NCBI GenBank assembly: GCA_031216915.1
Contig: CM062296.1
Location: 453,592,287-453,656,286 of the forward strand
Source: Pictodentalium vernedei
Lineage: Eukaryota > Mollusca > Scaphopoda > Dentaliida > Dentaliidae
DNA length: 64,000 nt
Direction: 5' to 3'
Part shown: positions 43,401-54,151 of the stretch, piece by piece
How the letters are laid out: each line of letters starts with the position of its first letter
Numbering within the stretch: the first letter of the stretch is position 1
The notes under the pieces: generated by a model
Seen by the model: the letters and a program-made list of their open reading frames with translations, nothing else
The model's database searches: none
What the model was told of the DNA's origin: nothing
Program-made: the position numbers and the translations under genes

Positions 43401-43935
43401 AGAGCGCTGATAAGAACATAAATTTTCCTCCATCATTCTGAACATCAATTTCACCCCCGCAATCCTGCGACAGGTACAACCTTGAAGCTTTTTCTAGATA
43501 GCTTATCGGGCCAAGATTATTTCTCGACCAACGAAAGTAATTGCTTATTTGTTTGATTTGGATTTTACGTCGTTTAAAACAACTATAGCTATATCATGAC
43601 ATTGTTAGTTCCCAAGATGAAGGTGGAGTTAAGAAAGCGAACCTACAGAATGACTTAAAATCCATCACGTACTTTCAAGCTCATCCACACATACATCTCA
43701 ATATCCCAACATAACAAATTCCTCAGAGTACGCCATATCGGTACATTGGGGCGGCTATGTGAACAGCCAGGTCATATCTGCTTTGAATGCTCTGAATCAA
43801 TAATTTTGCTACCAGAGGTGGGCCTATTTATATACCGCGGGCTCCACGCGGGAGCCCAATGAGAGTGAAGACGCTTAATTGTAGCTGTAATTTAATAACT
43901 AAAAATCACGTGGCGCTAATAAGCAGCCGTAAATG

Positions 43936-44335
43936 CGGGAATGATGTCAGAAGCTAATGTGGACGTGGTAACGTTGTGTGGGAGTTGATTTCGGAAGTAG
44001 AATTGAATTAATCTTCTGTTATATTTCATTAACTGCCCACCTTATTCAAATAGCAGACGACATTTTCAGAATACAGTTTTTGTACAAGAGGCCTCAATGG
44101 GCCTTAATCACTCACCTGACAAAGTGGTTCAAAGACGTATATTGGGTCACATTCAGTTAGTCATAGTTCTTCAACACAATAGAGGAATGAAGGAAGTCAT
44201 GAAATTATTCATAATTCTATTGTCCATGCCAGATGATTATCATAGGTCTTCGTGACTGCTTCCAATTCCATTAGCCGTAGACAAGCACTGCCAAACTTCC
44301 AAATGTTGGTATGCCCTCCCCCCCCCCCCCCCCTT
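43936..44335. other. No gene seen; poly-C then poly-A
   Basis: Poly-C at 44319-44333, directly followed by poly-A, before repeat D. Confidence 0.45.
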
Positions 44336-45155
44336 CAAAAAAAAAAAAAAACAAAACTTGAATCTGAACCCCCTAGAGATGTTGTATTCCAAATATGACA
44401 GCATTTTGACTGGTGGATCTGAAGAAGATTTTTAAAGAAATTCCCCATAATGCACTAAGTTAAAATACATGTTCCCACAGGGAACCCAAATATTAACCTG
44501 GGGATCAGATTTGAAGAAACTTGAGTCTAACCAACCTAGAGATGTTGTGTACCAAATATGAAAGGATTGTGACTGGTGGATCTGAAGCAGAAGATTTTTA
44601 AAGAAATTTCCTCAAACTGCACTCCAATAGAGAGCCCAAATACTAACTCAGGGACCCGATTTGAACAAACTTGAATCTGAACCCCCTAGAGATGTTGTAT
44701 ACCAAATATGAAAGCGTTCTGACTGGTGGATCTGAAAAAGAAGATTTTTAAAGAAATTTCCTCATATTTCAATAAGTTAACCCAGTTATTAACCTAGGGA
44801 CTCGATTTGAACAAAGTTGAATCTGACCCCCCTAGAGATGTTGTATACCAAATATCAAAAGATTCTAACTGATGGTTCTGAAGAAGAAGATTTTTTTAAT
44901 TTTGGAAAACAATTTATAGGTGATATCAGAGTAATGTCCCTTGTGGTGCCCCCTGTGGGCGTGGCAACTTTATTTGAACAAACTTGAATTGACATATGAC
45001 AAAGAACAAGCACATCAAATTTTGTTCAATTCGGCCCTGTGGTTTATGAGGAGAAGTCAATAATGTAAAGTTCACGCCGGACGGACAACGGACAAAACGT
45101 GATCACTTAAGCCCCCCCCCCCCCCCTCACCCCTGACATTCAGTCAGGTAAGCTA
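44336..45155 (+). repeat. Dispersed repeat D, 3' portion with tandem units
   Basis: Four or more copies of the CCCCTAGAGATGTTGTATAC, CAAATATGAAAG, GACTGGTGGATCTGAAGAAG unit. Then TGACATATGACAAAGAACAA, GGACGGACAACGGACAAAAC, poly-C (45112-45126) and ACATTCAGTCAGGTAAGCTA. The last block is the 3' end shared with 63535-63617. Confidence 0.78.
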
Positions 45156-45159
45156 ATAA

Positions 45160-45327
45160 CTGAATATTTTCATTTCTTGACTCCAAAACATATCGTAAGA
45201 CTCGTCATTGGAAGGGTCATAAACTAGGTTTTGGAGTGAAAACTGAAAGAAAAATAAATAAAATTTAGCTGGAAAGTTTTGTGAACAGCATCGGGTAGCT
45301 TGAATCCTGACGTCAGCTAAAAGGTTA
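45160..45327 (-). mobile_element. TTAA MITE family A, decayed
   Basis: TTTCATTTCTTGACTCCAAA, TCGTCATTGGAAGGGTCATA and TTTTGGAGTGAAAACTGAAA preserve the family A order. The outer ends are almost gone (CAGCTAAAAGGTTAA at the right). Confidence 0.5.
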
Positions 45328-45440
45328 AAATCACACTTCATCTGATAAAAAGAATCTTAAATTCGCCGCGATTTGGCATGAAATCGCGTCTCATTAAAGA
45401 TCCTTTATATAAAATTGCTTTGTTACAGTCACAGAGTTAA

Positions 45441-45676
45441 CTCTTTACCTAACGTAACGGCCAAAACCGGCCAGCGCTATTCTCAAAAATCGCCAATTAA
45501 TTTTTATTATTTTTCGTCTCAAAAACATAGGTTATGACCCCTCGTTGGAACGAGCTCGTCGAGCTCGTTGCAACGAGGGGTCATAACCTATGTTTTTGCG
45601 ACAAAAAATGAAAAAAAATTAGTTATTCAAGAATTATTTTTGCAAGTGTCGTCTGCTTTACATGTTAGGTAAAGGG
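45441..45676 (+). mobile_element. TTAA MITE family A, complete
   Basis: TTAA 45437-45440 and 45677-45680. CTCTTTACCTAACGTAACGG at the left, GTTAGGTAAAGGG at the right. Core near 45562. Confidence 0.9.
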
Positions 45677-45680
45677 TTAA

Positions 45681-46081
45681 TGGAATATACACGTATAGAA
45701 TTTGTTGGTTTTTTGTGGGGTGGGGGGGGGGATGTAATATACTAGATCATATTATACCGATATGCCAAACTTCACAGGTAATGGTTCAAATAGCTTACAG
45801 ACCTTTGCGTGGTTATCGTTTACAGGCCTTTGCGCAGTTAAAGTATACACAAATGAATGTTAAAAAAGTAAATTGAATTTCAATGAAGTCGGTGAAGTGA
45901 TACAACCCGATAAAATCATCGTCCGAATCGAGTTACAAAATTTACATAGTTGCTAAGATATTTGATACAAAGATCAAATTAAAGAGTAAATTCAACAACA
46001 GACGAATGTGTATGCAATATGTGCAGGGATGTTCGCGAGATCAGAGGGCGCAGTAAAGCATCCGTCAATGACAGATAACAA
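45681..46081. other. No gene seen; poly-G
   Basis: A G-rich run at 45716-45731. No other feature. Confidence 0.4.
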
Positions 46082-46495
46082 GTGGCGGTGGAAGTAAAAT
46101 TAAATGGTGTGGATGTAGTGTGCGAGTTTGTAACTTCAATGACCAACAACCGTGGACACGTTCGAGCTTTTTGGATAAAGTATAGGGTCCGCTGGCAACT
46201 GGGGACGTCTCGGATTATTATAATTGGATTTCCGCGCTCTGTGGGCTGCGAAAATGAGTTTTACGTCCTCAGTAGTGTCGCAGGGACGACAGGGGGCCTA
46301 TTACAAGGAGTTTTACCGGAGCCGCAAGTGTTAAATTTCCATAAAACCAGGCGCTTTGTGCCGGAGCCGACCCGTGTTTCGCCCCACCAACTAGATCCGG
46401 CATGTGGTACACGTACTACATATGGACCTACTAGAGCAAGGCATACATATCTGCATGGGTATGGTTTGGGGTATATAGAATGGGTGGGTATGTGA
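46082..46495 (+). CDS. Unrecognised ORF, 137 residues
   Basis: One of the longest ATG-started ORFs in the window that is not within a recognised repeat. I recognise no domain, signal peptide or membrane segment. The middle contains GFPRSVGCENEFYVLSS and the C-terminal third is rich in Pro, Thr and Arg. Its start has no strong context, no poly-A signal is placed convincingly after it, and ORFs of this size occur by chance, so it may not be a gene. Confidence 0.12.
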   Translation: MAVEVKLNGVDVVCEFVTSMTNNRGHVRAFWIKYRVRWQLGTSRIIIIGFPRSVGCENEFYVLSSVAGTTGGLLQGVLPEPQVLNFHKTRRFVPEPTRVSPHQLDPACGTRTTYGPTRARHTYLHGYGLGYIEWVGM

Positions 46496-47311
46496 TTGAA
46501 GATTGATGAGGAGGTGGGTTCCTTGAACGTTTTCTCAACGAAAGGGTTGGCACCGCTGATGCCGTTGTGACGTCATGATGTGCATACAACGCCATAAAGA
46601 CACTGGCCGCTGTTGTTGTGCACTGTACGATCCGACATTACGTTGTTCGGTTCATGGTGCGATAGGCTTCTCGTACCAAAGGGCCAGAAGTAGTTTGCGG
46701 TAGACTTTAAGTATTAAAGTCAATCAAAAGAAAAACATTTTTCTTAGAAGCGTGGCGATATTTAGCGAACAGTACAGTTCCTAAATAAAGTAATTTAACG
46801 TTCAACAGACACCAAATAAACCTCATAATGCAGAAGAGATAATTAACAATGCTGTGAAATTTTAAAAGCCATATATCACCGATCCGTTTTGTATTGTGTC
46901 GCTCAAATCAAAGAAACGCTCAATTTTGCGTACTTTTCTGTACATATATATAATCCCGTAATGTCCACAAGAATAGCCAATCGTATAAATCACCCCATGC
47001 AAGTCTATACCAGAAAACAAAACTATGTTCGCCGGGACACTCAAGAATGCACATAAATGTCAAAATTTTGTCGAAGTACATGGATAGTGAATTGCTAGTA
47101 AAACACTCGTTCATTGACTGAAACTTTGCTTGTCCTTCTTAAGCTTTTCCCCAGACAGGATGTTTTGTCTAAGAGGAAAGTTCACTCCACGGGTGATTTG
47201 GTGATAATCCACTCTCCATGCAGTGTATCGTAATTAAACGGCTATTATTAATTTTTACAAAATAATTTCATGATTATTATTTACTCACTGTTTATTCATT
47301 CGAAATAAACT
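46496..47311. other. No gene seen
   Basis: No recognised feature. Confidence 0.4.
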
Positions 47312-48150
47312 GTCATGGTGATAGCTTGGATTTTCTATTTTTTTGTTTAAAAGTGTATATATTTTCGATAATTTTTCTCACTGGGCTAAATATAAAGCGT
47401 AAAGATAGGTATATGATGAACCCCGAAAACTGATTTGTCATTTAAACAGGCCAGCAATACTTCAAACGCTGCTAAATTAAGCGTGAAATTTAATGTCCAT
47501 TATGGAGCACTTTTTGAACGTCACATGGGCTATCTGCTATCTGATAACTGATAAAAAGAGTAAGACAGACCGGTGTCCCCCTGCAGTCATTGTCTATGTA
47601 ATTATGGCCAGTTAATGGGTAATTGTTGGAAACACAGTACATCGCACATGTTCTGGACACACGCTAATATTACACATCTAGCCTGTCTCCGAAATGTCAG
47701 GCGATATACCAAAATTCGAGTCTTTCAAAGGAACTTCAAGCAAGTATTAAATTAAGATAGATCTAAGCAGCCAAGTTCAAGAGAAGCGATTAAACTGAGA
47801 ATTAATGTTCTGGCTATGGAAATCAAAATCGGAAGGGGGGGGGGGAGGTTCTCGAAAGATCCATTCCAGTCTGAAGGTGTGTAAGGCTGTGGGTCGTTGC
47901 GAGTAGATGGGGATGTCCCATGCTATAGGTTAGAGGAGGTGCCGCATCTGTGCGAAAGTATAGGCACGTTGTGATGTAGGGGGGGGGGGGGGGGGGGGGC
48001 ACAGAGCTCATATTTAGAATAGGAGCAGTCGCGGGCAGAGTCGGTGGCCATATATGAGAATAGGATCAGAAACACGAAGTACGAGCTCAGTGAGCTATTC
48101 GCATTTAGGTAAACGACATTACCTGTTTTAGAAGGAAAGCCATACGTAGA
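47312..48150 (+). repeat. Dispersed repeat N, copy 2
   Basis: Partner of 41770-42545. Two poly-G runs (47836-47846 and 47980-47999) have expanded in it; copy 1 has only GGGGGG at those places. The flanks do not continue the match to the inverted ends of the 41088 element. Confidence 0.85.
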
Positions 48151-48199
48151 CAGAGTAGGCTTTGTACGTATGGACATTATTCTGAGATAAACGTAGGGG

Positions 48200-48380
48200 A
48201 AAGATTAACCCCATTGGTGGCGACTGCTTGAGTGAAAAGCGTCCTGTAAAGTGATAATAAGCTAATGGTCGTGCGACGGCAGTGAAAGGATGACATTCCA
48301 TCACTTGTTAGGGGGAAGGCGACATATTGAGTAAAAACGTCTGGTAAAGTGACAATAAGTTAGTGGCCGTGCGACGGCAG
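48200..48380 (+). repeat. Tandem pair after repeat N
   Basis: GTGCGACGGCAGTGAAAG and AAAGTGA.AATAAG.TA segments occur twice (48238-48287 and 48331-48384, period about 98 bp). Confidence 0.6.
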
Positions 48381-48559
48381 TGAAAGAGTGAAGTGAAGAG
48401 GGGATGAAAGAACAAACACCAGCGAGAAGGAGGAAAACCAGCGACAACAGAGAATGCGGGCCCGCAAGTGACTCAAAAATTGTGTGGGTAGGGGGTGATT
48501 AACGTTTTGTTTTTCATATTCATTGGATTCCATTTTTGTCACAAATTACCATATTTACT

Positions 48560-48760
48560 TATATGTATATGAATTAAAATGTTGTTTTCAGTGAACCCCT
48601 GTTGATTCATGCTTTTTGACGACAAGTCACTGACCCTTCAGGATAAGAACCACCCCAAGGAAAGTGAAACGGGCGGGATCGTCACGGTGAGACATACGTT
48701 CACACACGGATTCAGGCGACACTCCTTGAGTTTTGGTTGAATACGCGGCGTGAATCTATT
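48560..48760 (+). repeat. Dispersed repeat P, diverged copy
   Basis: GTTGTTTTCAGTGAACCCCT, TTGATTCATGCTTT and GACATACGTTCACACACGGA parallel 43230-43400 in order, with many differences. Confidence 0.4.
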
Positions 48761-48780
48761 TCCCCCATCAACGACAAAGT

Positions 48781-49198
48781 CCCGGTTTCCGACATAAACT
48801 AGTAGCAAATAATTTATTATCTTCCAGACGGATTATCAAAAAGATTAAGCAAGTTAAATAAAAAAAAAACATGTACCAAAGAAATGTTTTGATAAGAATA
48901 GGACTAAATGGATATTAAACTATTAACAAAGAACAATGATTATAATTAGTTGCTACCTATAGATAACTGGACAAGTGTGAATTTTGTCTCGTCTGTGTCG
49001 TCAGCAGCGATTTTATCGGAAACAACGTACTGATAAATAAACCACAAAGCCTTTCAGACCAACCAAAAGTATACTTTGGGTGCCAAATTTTGGTGTCAAA
49101 TGCTGTGTTTTTGGTGCCAAATGAAATATTTTAGTGCAAATAGTACCATGGGAATCCCACAGCGTGAACACTGCAGCTGACCTTGATACTAGTTCCCA
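48781..49198. other. No gene seen
   Basis: No recognised feature. Confidence 0.4.
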
Positions 49199-49202
49199 TT
49201 AA

Positions 49203-49433
49203 CCCTTTTAACACGAGAGGCCCCTTTACTGGTCCAGGGACACGGTACGTCATACTTTCATTAAGTAGGATGCCTGCTGAGTTAAGATGGGCGAGACCAA
49301 TCAATATTTTCAACGCGCAGACCCAAGGCTGCACGTTGAAAATGTTTATTGGCCTACCCACAAATAATGAATATGGACGCTTCTAATTGCTACATTTCAA
49401 CTGACATGGAAGATACAACCAGTGTCCAAAGGG
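49203..49433 (-). mobile_element. TTAA MITE family C, copy 3 (231 bp)
   Basis: TTAA 49199-49202 and 49434-49437. The ends are CCCTTTTAACACGAGAGGCC and CAGTGTCCAAAGGG. The right TTAA is also the left TTAA of the next element. Confidence 0.88.
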
Positions 49434-49437
49434 TTAA

Positions 49438-49681
49438 CCCTTTACCCAACGTAACGGCCAAAACCGGCCAGCGCTATTCTCAAAAATCGCCAATAAATTC
49501 TCAAAATATTTTTCATTTTTTGTCTCAAAAACATAGGTTATGACCCTACGTTGGAACGAGCTCGTCGAGCTCGTTCCAACGAGGGGTCATAACCTATGTT
49601 TTTGAGACAAAAAATGAAATAAATTAGTTATTCAAGAATTTTTTTTGCAAGTGTCGTCTGCTTTTAATGTTAGGTAAAGGG
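49438..49681 (+). mobile_element. TTAA MITE family A, complete, abutting family C
   Basis: It shares TTAA 49434-49437 with the family C copy; right TTAA 49682-49685. CCCTTTACCCAACGTAACGG and GTTAGGTAAAGGG ends. Core near 49566 (one change, CCCTACGTTGG). Confidence 0.93.
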
Positions 49682-49685
49682 TTAA

Positions 49686-50284
49686 TAATACCAGCCCTTA
49701 CCCACCGGTTGATTCATCCTTCCAGGCATCTGTGAAACACCACCATTAAGGTCGGAAAGTCATGGAATTTGCCAATGGGAATGAACACTGATGATTATAT
49801 AGCCAATTGTGTTAGTTTAGGCTGGTTTGGCGAGGGTTTTTTTCAAGCTTATCCTGGCTTATCCGCCAATATATGGCAGTAAATAGACTCCACATACATT
49901 GCATTTATATCTTTTCTAATCTTTGTATGTTACAGCATTAATTTTTTCTTCAGGATTTCACATTGCTTTTATATCGTTTACATTCTTTCTAGCATGTTAC
50001 AGCCAGCATTTTTTTTTCTACAACATGTTACAACAAAACAGGAAGTTCCCTTAAAAATTTGGAAATGGAATGGAAGGCGGAAAATTTTCATCCGAAATCC
50101 GGAAAACTTAACGGTCGCTGAAGTGACCGCAAATATAAAAGTAGAAGGTGTAGGTGGATATCAAACATTCGAAAGAAAAATTGACGTCGGAATGGGTGGG
50201 TTCCTAAAGTTCGGAAAACCAAAAGTTCTAACGAATGCTTTGCAGTATCCCCCACCCCCACCCCCCACCCCCCGCTCCTTCAGG
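49686..50284. other. No gene seen
   Basis: A 101-residue ORF (49994-50299) ends in a CCCCCAC run; no domain recognised. Confidence 0.4.
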
Positions 50285-50460
50285 CATGTAAATAAATAAT
50301 CTTTTCAGTGAATTATCAGCGATCACCTTTCAATACTTAACGTAATTGACCCTTTGAGAAGTACGGTCAGTTCCGAGCAAATGTGGGAGTTGATAAGATG
50401 TGGAACTTACCTTCGAACCCAAGTTCAGACGACAGCCTTTTGGTGTCGACTGGGCCACTA
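50285..50460 (+). repeat. Dispersed repeat P, copy 2
   Basis: CATGTAAATAAATAATCTTT, TCAGTGAATTATC, GATCACC, then CTTCGAACCCAAGTTCAGAC, as at 43215-43400. Confidence 0.6.
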
Positions 50461-50816
50461 GCGAAATCGTACCCCCCCCCCCTCCCCTCATCTCTCGAAG
50501 ATGTTACCCCATATTCCGTGAAAATGCAAGTGGTGATTTAACACCCAAATGGTCTGCGTTGGGACAACTAATAGATTTTCGATAAATAATATGCCCGGTT
50601 CGGCGACTCATAGTCGCTTTACAGCATCCCATCCGTAAGCATGGAAATTAGCATAAGATTCTACGAACATTTAAATGCCGTAAGTAGCTTTGCATCTATC
50701 AACTGGTTACATCTATGAACAGCCAAACACTCTTCTACCCCAAGCAAGAGCACCTCCCTATCCCTCATACCACTTTGCGAACAACATAATTATTTTGAAT
50801 AGTATAAAAAATGCCA
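50461..50816 (-). other. Presumed first intron of the rapsyn-like gene
   Basis: Sequence downstream of the predicted donor on the minus strand. I see no second exon with rapsyn-like coding here. A poly-C run is at 50471-50480. Confidence 0.4.
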
Positions 50817-50818
50817 AC
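50817..50818 (-). other. Predicted splice donor of the rapsyn-like exon
   Basis: On the minus strand the sequence is GAG|GTTGGC, just where similarity to rapsyn stops. It leaves phase 0 after residue 229. An alternative GT three codons earlier within TGTGAG would cut into the conserved C-E pair and is less likely. The +3 to +6 bases are not ideal, so the exact site is inferred. Confidence 0.5.
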
Positions 50819-51505
50819 CTCACAGTTTTCCATCGCCTCGTTGTACCTTCCTAATTTTCTGTAGGAAATGGCTATTTGTACGGCTGTCAGCCTTTGAAAT
50901 CTGGAAGAAATGTCACTCAGATCAAATCCATTAGTGATGTCCACCGCCTTCCCGTGGTATACTAAACCAGTTTCGTGGTCATTCAAAGATGTGTACATGT
51001 CTCCTAAACCCGAACAAGCCAACGCCCTCAACACCTGGTCGCATTTGTCCCTTGAAATAATCAGGGCGTTTTCGAAACTAGTCAAAACTTTTGAGAATTC
51101 ACTCTGACCATGGTAGCTCCTCCCTAAACACAGGTGGACGTAACCATTCAATGTGGGGTCAGTAGTCTCGTATTGGAGACTGTGTCGACAGTACGTTATA
51201 GACTTGTTAAATTCGCTTAACTTTTCATTACTCCTCGCTAAATTGAAATAGGCCTCGGCCTTCAAGTTGGAGTCATTTTGCTGATTTGCAATATCGATTT
51301 GATGACCTGCTTCGGAAAGAACTTCTCGATATTTTCCCAGGTCGTAATATGTCTGGGCTAAATGTCCGTGAAGTGAAAACCGCTGAAGAATTTTGTGCGT
51401 GCGTTTCAGGGACTTTTTCCATTCTTCCACTGCTTCCTCGAAACGCTGTTCGTTATATAACTTCCAGCCTTTATCTCCATCATGTTTTCCAACTTTCTGT
51501 CCCAT
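50819..51505 (-). CDS. RAPSN-like: Rapsyn-like TPR scaffold protein, first coding exon (partial gene)
   Basis: Rapsyn anchors and clusters nicotinic acetylcholine receptors under the postsynaptic membrane. The exon encodes 229 residues that line up with the first ~230 residues of vertebrate rapsyn: MGQ start (N-myristoylation glycine at residue 2), repeated TPR helix pairs (about residues 6-39, 43-76, 83-116, 123-156, 163-196, 206-229), and the block NLARSNEKL at 88-96 followed by an FxKxIxYC stretch. Asn88, the site of the common human N88K myasthenia mutation, is at the same position. The ATG has A at -3 and G at +4. The open frame runs on to 50765, but similarity stops after MENCE and a GAG/GTTGGC donor (GT at 50818-50817) is in phase 0, so the tail is taken as intron. 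The last TPR, coiled coil and RING-H2 domain are missing and should lie in exons at lower coordinates. Family assignment comes from remembered similarity. Rapsyn versus a rapsyn-like paralogue is not settled. Confidence 0.85.
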
Positions 51506-51540
51506 AATTTTGTCCTCGAACGATCAAACAAGGTAACCTA
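51506..51540 (-). promoter_or_regulatory. 5' leader of the rapsyn-like exon, possible 5'-UTR splice acceptor
   Basis: Immediately upstream of the ATG on the minus strand is a short leader, preceded by a weak pyrimidine-rich acceptor-like site ending TTTTTAG (AG at 51539-51538). This may mean that a 5'-UTR exon lies at higher coordinates. No convincing TATA box is seen on this strand in the next 100 bases. Confidence 0.25.
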
Positions 51541-52477
51541 AAAATCCACATAATCAACACAATCTCCCTTAGCTATGAAATTCCTGACTAAATGTATAAA
51601 ATTGGAAACATGTGTTCTGTAAACGATTATAAACTTCTTCAGAAGCGACAGGCTGGCAGTCATGTGATCTCACCACTGAACTGTCTGCTGAAGAACTTAT
51701 ATCATTCAAGCAAAGAGTTTCTGTGTAGTTGTTTATGTTACCCTGGAAACGGGGTTATAAACATTATCTTTAACAGCAAGACTCGGAGTTTTGATCTGAA
51801 TGATGAAAAATCTTTATTCCCACCGAGTTATTGTTATGTGCTGATAATAACTGCGAAGTTGTAAGAGGGAGATCGATCTTTTGCGCTTCTCTGGCGATTA
51901 TTAATTACAGGTTAATCACGGATATATTTTGCAATGGTCGACAAGATCCAGCCGCGAGGGAACTGGCGTCTGGGGAGGATACCCCCAATCTCCAATCCTT
52001 ATTTACAGGCGGCTCAAGCCTAGTTCAGCACGCTTACTTTCGATAGTGAGGATAGACGGAGATAGGGCAGCTGTTCACACCTTAAGGATTTTGTCGGAAG
52101 TTCAGAATTTTGTCAATTTTTTTTTATCTACGATGGTCCCATGGTGCTGTTGAAATATACCTCTCCAAATTTTCTTAGTATCACCCCTACAGTACGACTA
52201 CCGTGGGTTAGTCAATTTCCACGTGTGGGCAATATTTCCACGGGCGCAATAATATTAGATCCCAAACACTAATTACAGGAATACTCATCAAAAATTGAAT
52301 TAATGACGCACCGGATACAACTCGGTGCTTCATTAATTAAAAAGTTGCGGCTAATAATCATTTTACCCGGTAAAAGCAATGGTGGACATCACTGCCAACG
52401 CGTGGATGTCGACCAGTCCGGGCGAATGTAGTATACCCATCAACATATTTGTACATAAAGGGTAATTGCGTACAATA
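51541..52477. other. No gene seen; upstream region of the rapsyn-like exon
   Basis: Repeat-poor compared with the rest of the window, so it could hold promoter elements or a 5'-UTR exon on the minus strand. None is identifiable. Confidence 0.4.
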
Positions 52478-52700
52478 TTATGTTTGTTTATTTGTTCATT
52501 GTGGGTTAACAACAACCTAAGTTGTATTACGTCGGATAATTTTACGGGTGGGGGAAGTCGGAGTACCCGGAGAGAACCAGCGAGCCACATTGAGGAACTA
52601 TAAGACTCACCGATTTACTACCTCCGTATAAGCAGGGTTAATATTGCTTAAAAGGTTGAAGGCAAATTTAGAGTGTCGACATGCTGTACGTCTTTGGCCA
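52478..52700 (-). mobile_element. SINE fragment, decayed
   Basis: TTTTACGGGTGGGGGAAGTC, GGAGTACCCGGAGAGAACC and the GTATAAGCAGGGTTAATATT block are the complement of the SINE body. The head is not recognisable. Confidence 0.65.
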
Positions 52701-53169
52701 ACATCGGGGACGGGAAGAGAAAATTCGAATCGCAGGGTTAATTCTGTGATGGGCCCCATTTCGAAAGTGTCGGGATACTGATGCAGTGCCGAGGGCACGC
52801 GTGATGATAAGGTGGTCGGTGGGAGGGGAGGGGGGTGTTCTCACGCATGAAAATTTTGAAATCACTTATTAAATGGTGACTTCTGGCCACCAAAATGACG
52901 TTTTTAACAGCATGTTGCAGATTCATCACCGAGTATCCTGTGACCTAGGGGTAAAAACTTTTGATTGCACAATTTTTGAAGTGATAACTTTATTACGTCA
53001 AGTTGATTCGATAAAGTTTTCACTACAATAATCATGCAGTCCAAAACTGCAACCGTGGTCAACTGCAGAGCTCTATTCAAGACACAGCCCTCTTCTTAGC
53101 ATTTAGTTCTACGCAACTATACTCCGGGCCAAGCCCGGGCCACCAAAGTTCTGGCCTCCGTACCCCATC
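52701..53169. other. No gene seen
   Basis: No recognised feature. Confidence 0.4.
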
Positions 53170-53392
53170 CTCTCCACGGTCCTGGTCAACGTGCTATACG
53201 CCTTTCCTTCAACGAGTGCTAACCCTGCTTATGCCGGGAGAGTAAACTGGGGAGTCCAGCGACTACTCACCTTTCCACAGTGGGTTCTCTACCGGTAATC
53301 CGGCTTGCTTGCTCCAATCGTAAAATTCTCCGACATGCTATGGCCCAGATTGTTGAATGCGTCTTCACACCCTAATACATAAAACAAATATA
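53170..53392 (+). mobile_element. SINE body, decayed
   Basis: TTCAACGAGTGCTAACCCTG, TTCTCTACCGGTAATCCGGC and GTAAAATTCTCCGACATGC, then a weak A-rich tail, follow the SINE body order. Confidence 0.65.
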
Positions 53393-54147
53393 AAATGGAT
53401 AGATTCTCCTTTTATGTACAAATATGTCCATGAGTTGGGTGATCCTATAGCGAATTGTGAGTAATATATTTATGAGAGAATCCTGCAAATTTCGTCCTTG
53501 ATATCAATTTTTAAAAAAACCCGTTTGTCTGTTTGGTGCAAAATGAGCCCGGTTGATTATCAAGATCGATTCGAAATTGATATGGAGATAGGGAAATAAA
53601 TGTATAATTTTGGTTTGTGGATAGCCCAGGCATGCTATTAATCAAACATTGCTTCGGACGATCGACACTTTTATCTGTGCTGTAAGAGGTGAGTCGTCTG
53701 CAACATGCAGTAACGAATCTAAATCGGGGAAGACGCAAATTAGGTTAAGCGAATCGTCCATATACGAAGCCAGTGTGTAGTTGTCTCACTCCAGGTCCTT
53801 CAAACTCAACGGACCCATTAATTACTATTGCGCTCTTTAAAGAGAGACCACTCAACCGCCTCTTGGCAATTTCTGTATGCTATTTAAGTCAGTGTCCGTT
53901 TGAAGAAAAGTTTGGGATCTCCAGCCAGGTTTTGGCAATAAGAGTCAGAATGAATTATTGAGCTAAGCGAACCCAAGAGTAGTTCAATTTGGCGAGAGAC
54001 TTTATAGTGTTATTTTTTATTTTTTTATTTTTTTTTTGGGGGGGGGGGGGAGGGGAGCTATCGAGAGCTCACATATTCAACTCAAGCGAGGAGTTTGTCC
54101 TGGGCTGAGAGGAAGCCAGGCAAATCTATTGCATGGACAGTGTCTGT
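53393..54147. other. No gene seen; T and G runs
   Basis: T-rich then poly-G at 54012-54050. No coding evidence. Confidence 0.4.
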
Positions 54148-54151
54148 TTAA

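Larger units (their letters stand above)
41088..43935. mobile_element. Possible 2.8-kb element with inverted ends
   Basis: The left part (CACGTGATTTTT-like GCGCAACGTGATTTTTAG, TTATTAAATT, then GTGTCTTCACTCTCATTGG at 41277-41295) is mirrored at 43840-43935 (CCAATGAGAGTGAAGACGC, AATTTAATAACTAAAAATCA, CGTGGCGCTAATAAG). The exact termini and target duplication are not resolved. The interior includes GTGTGACACGACTCGGAAAC, a phrase common in invertebrate repeats, and repeat N (41770-42545). ORFs to 134 residues show no transposase motif. Confidence 0.5.

Noticed and set aside
50765-50818. Extension of the rapsyn-like protein to the ORF stop
   Set aside because: Similarity ends at residue 229 next to an in-phase splice donor; the last 17 residues do not fit rapsyn.
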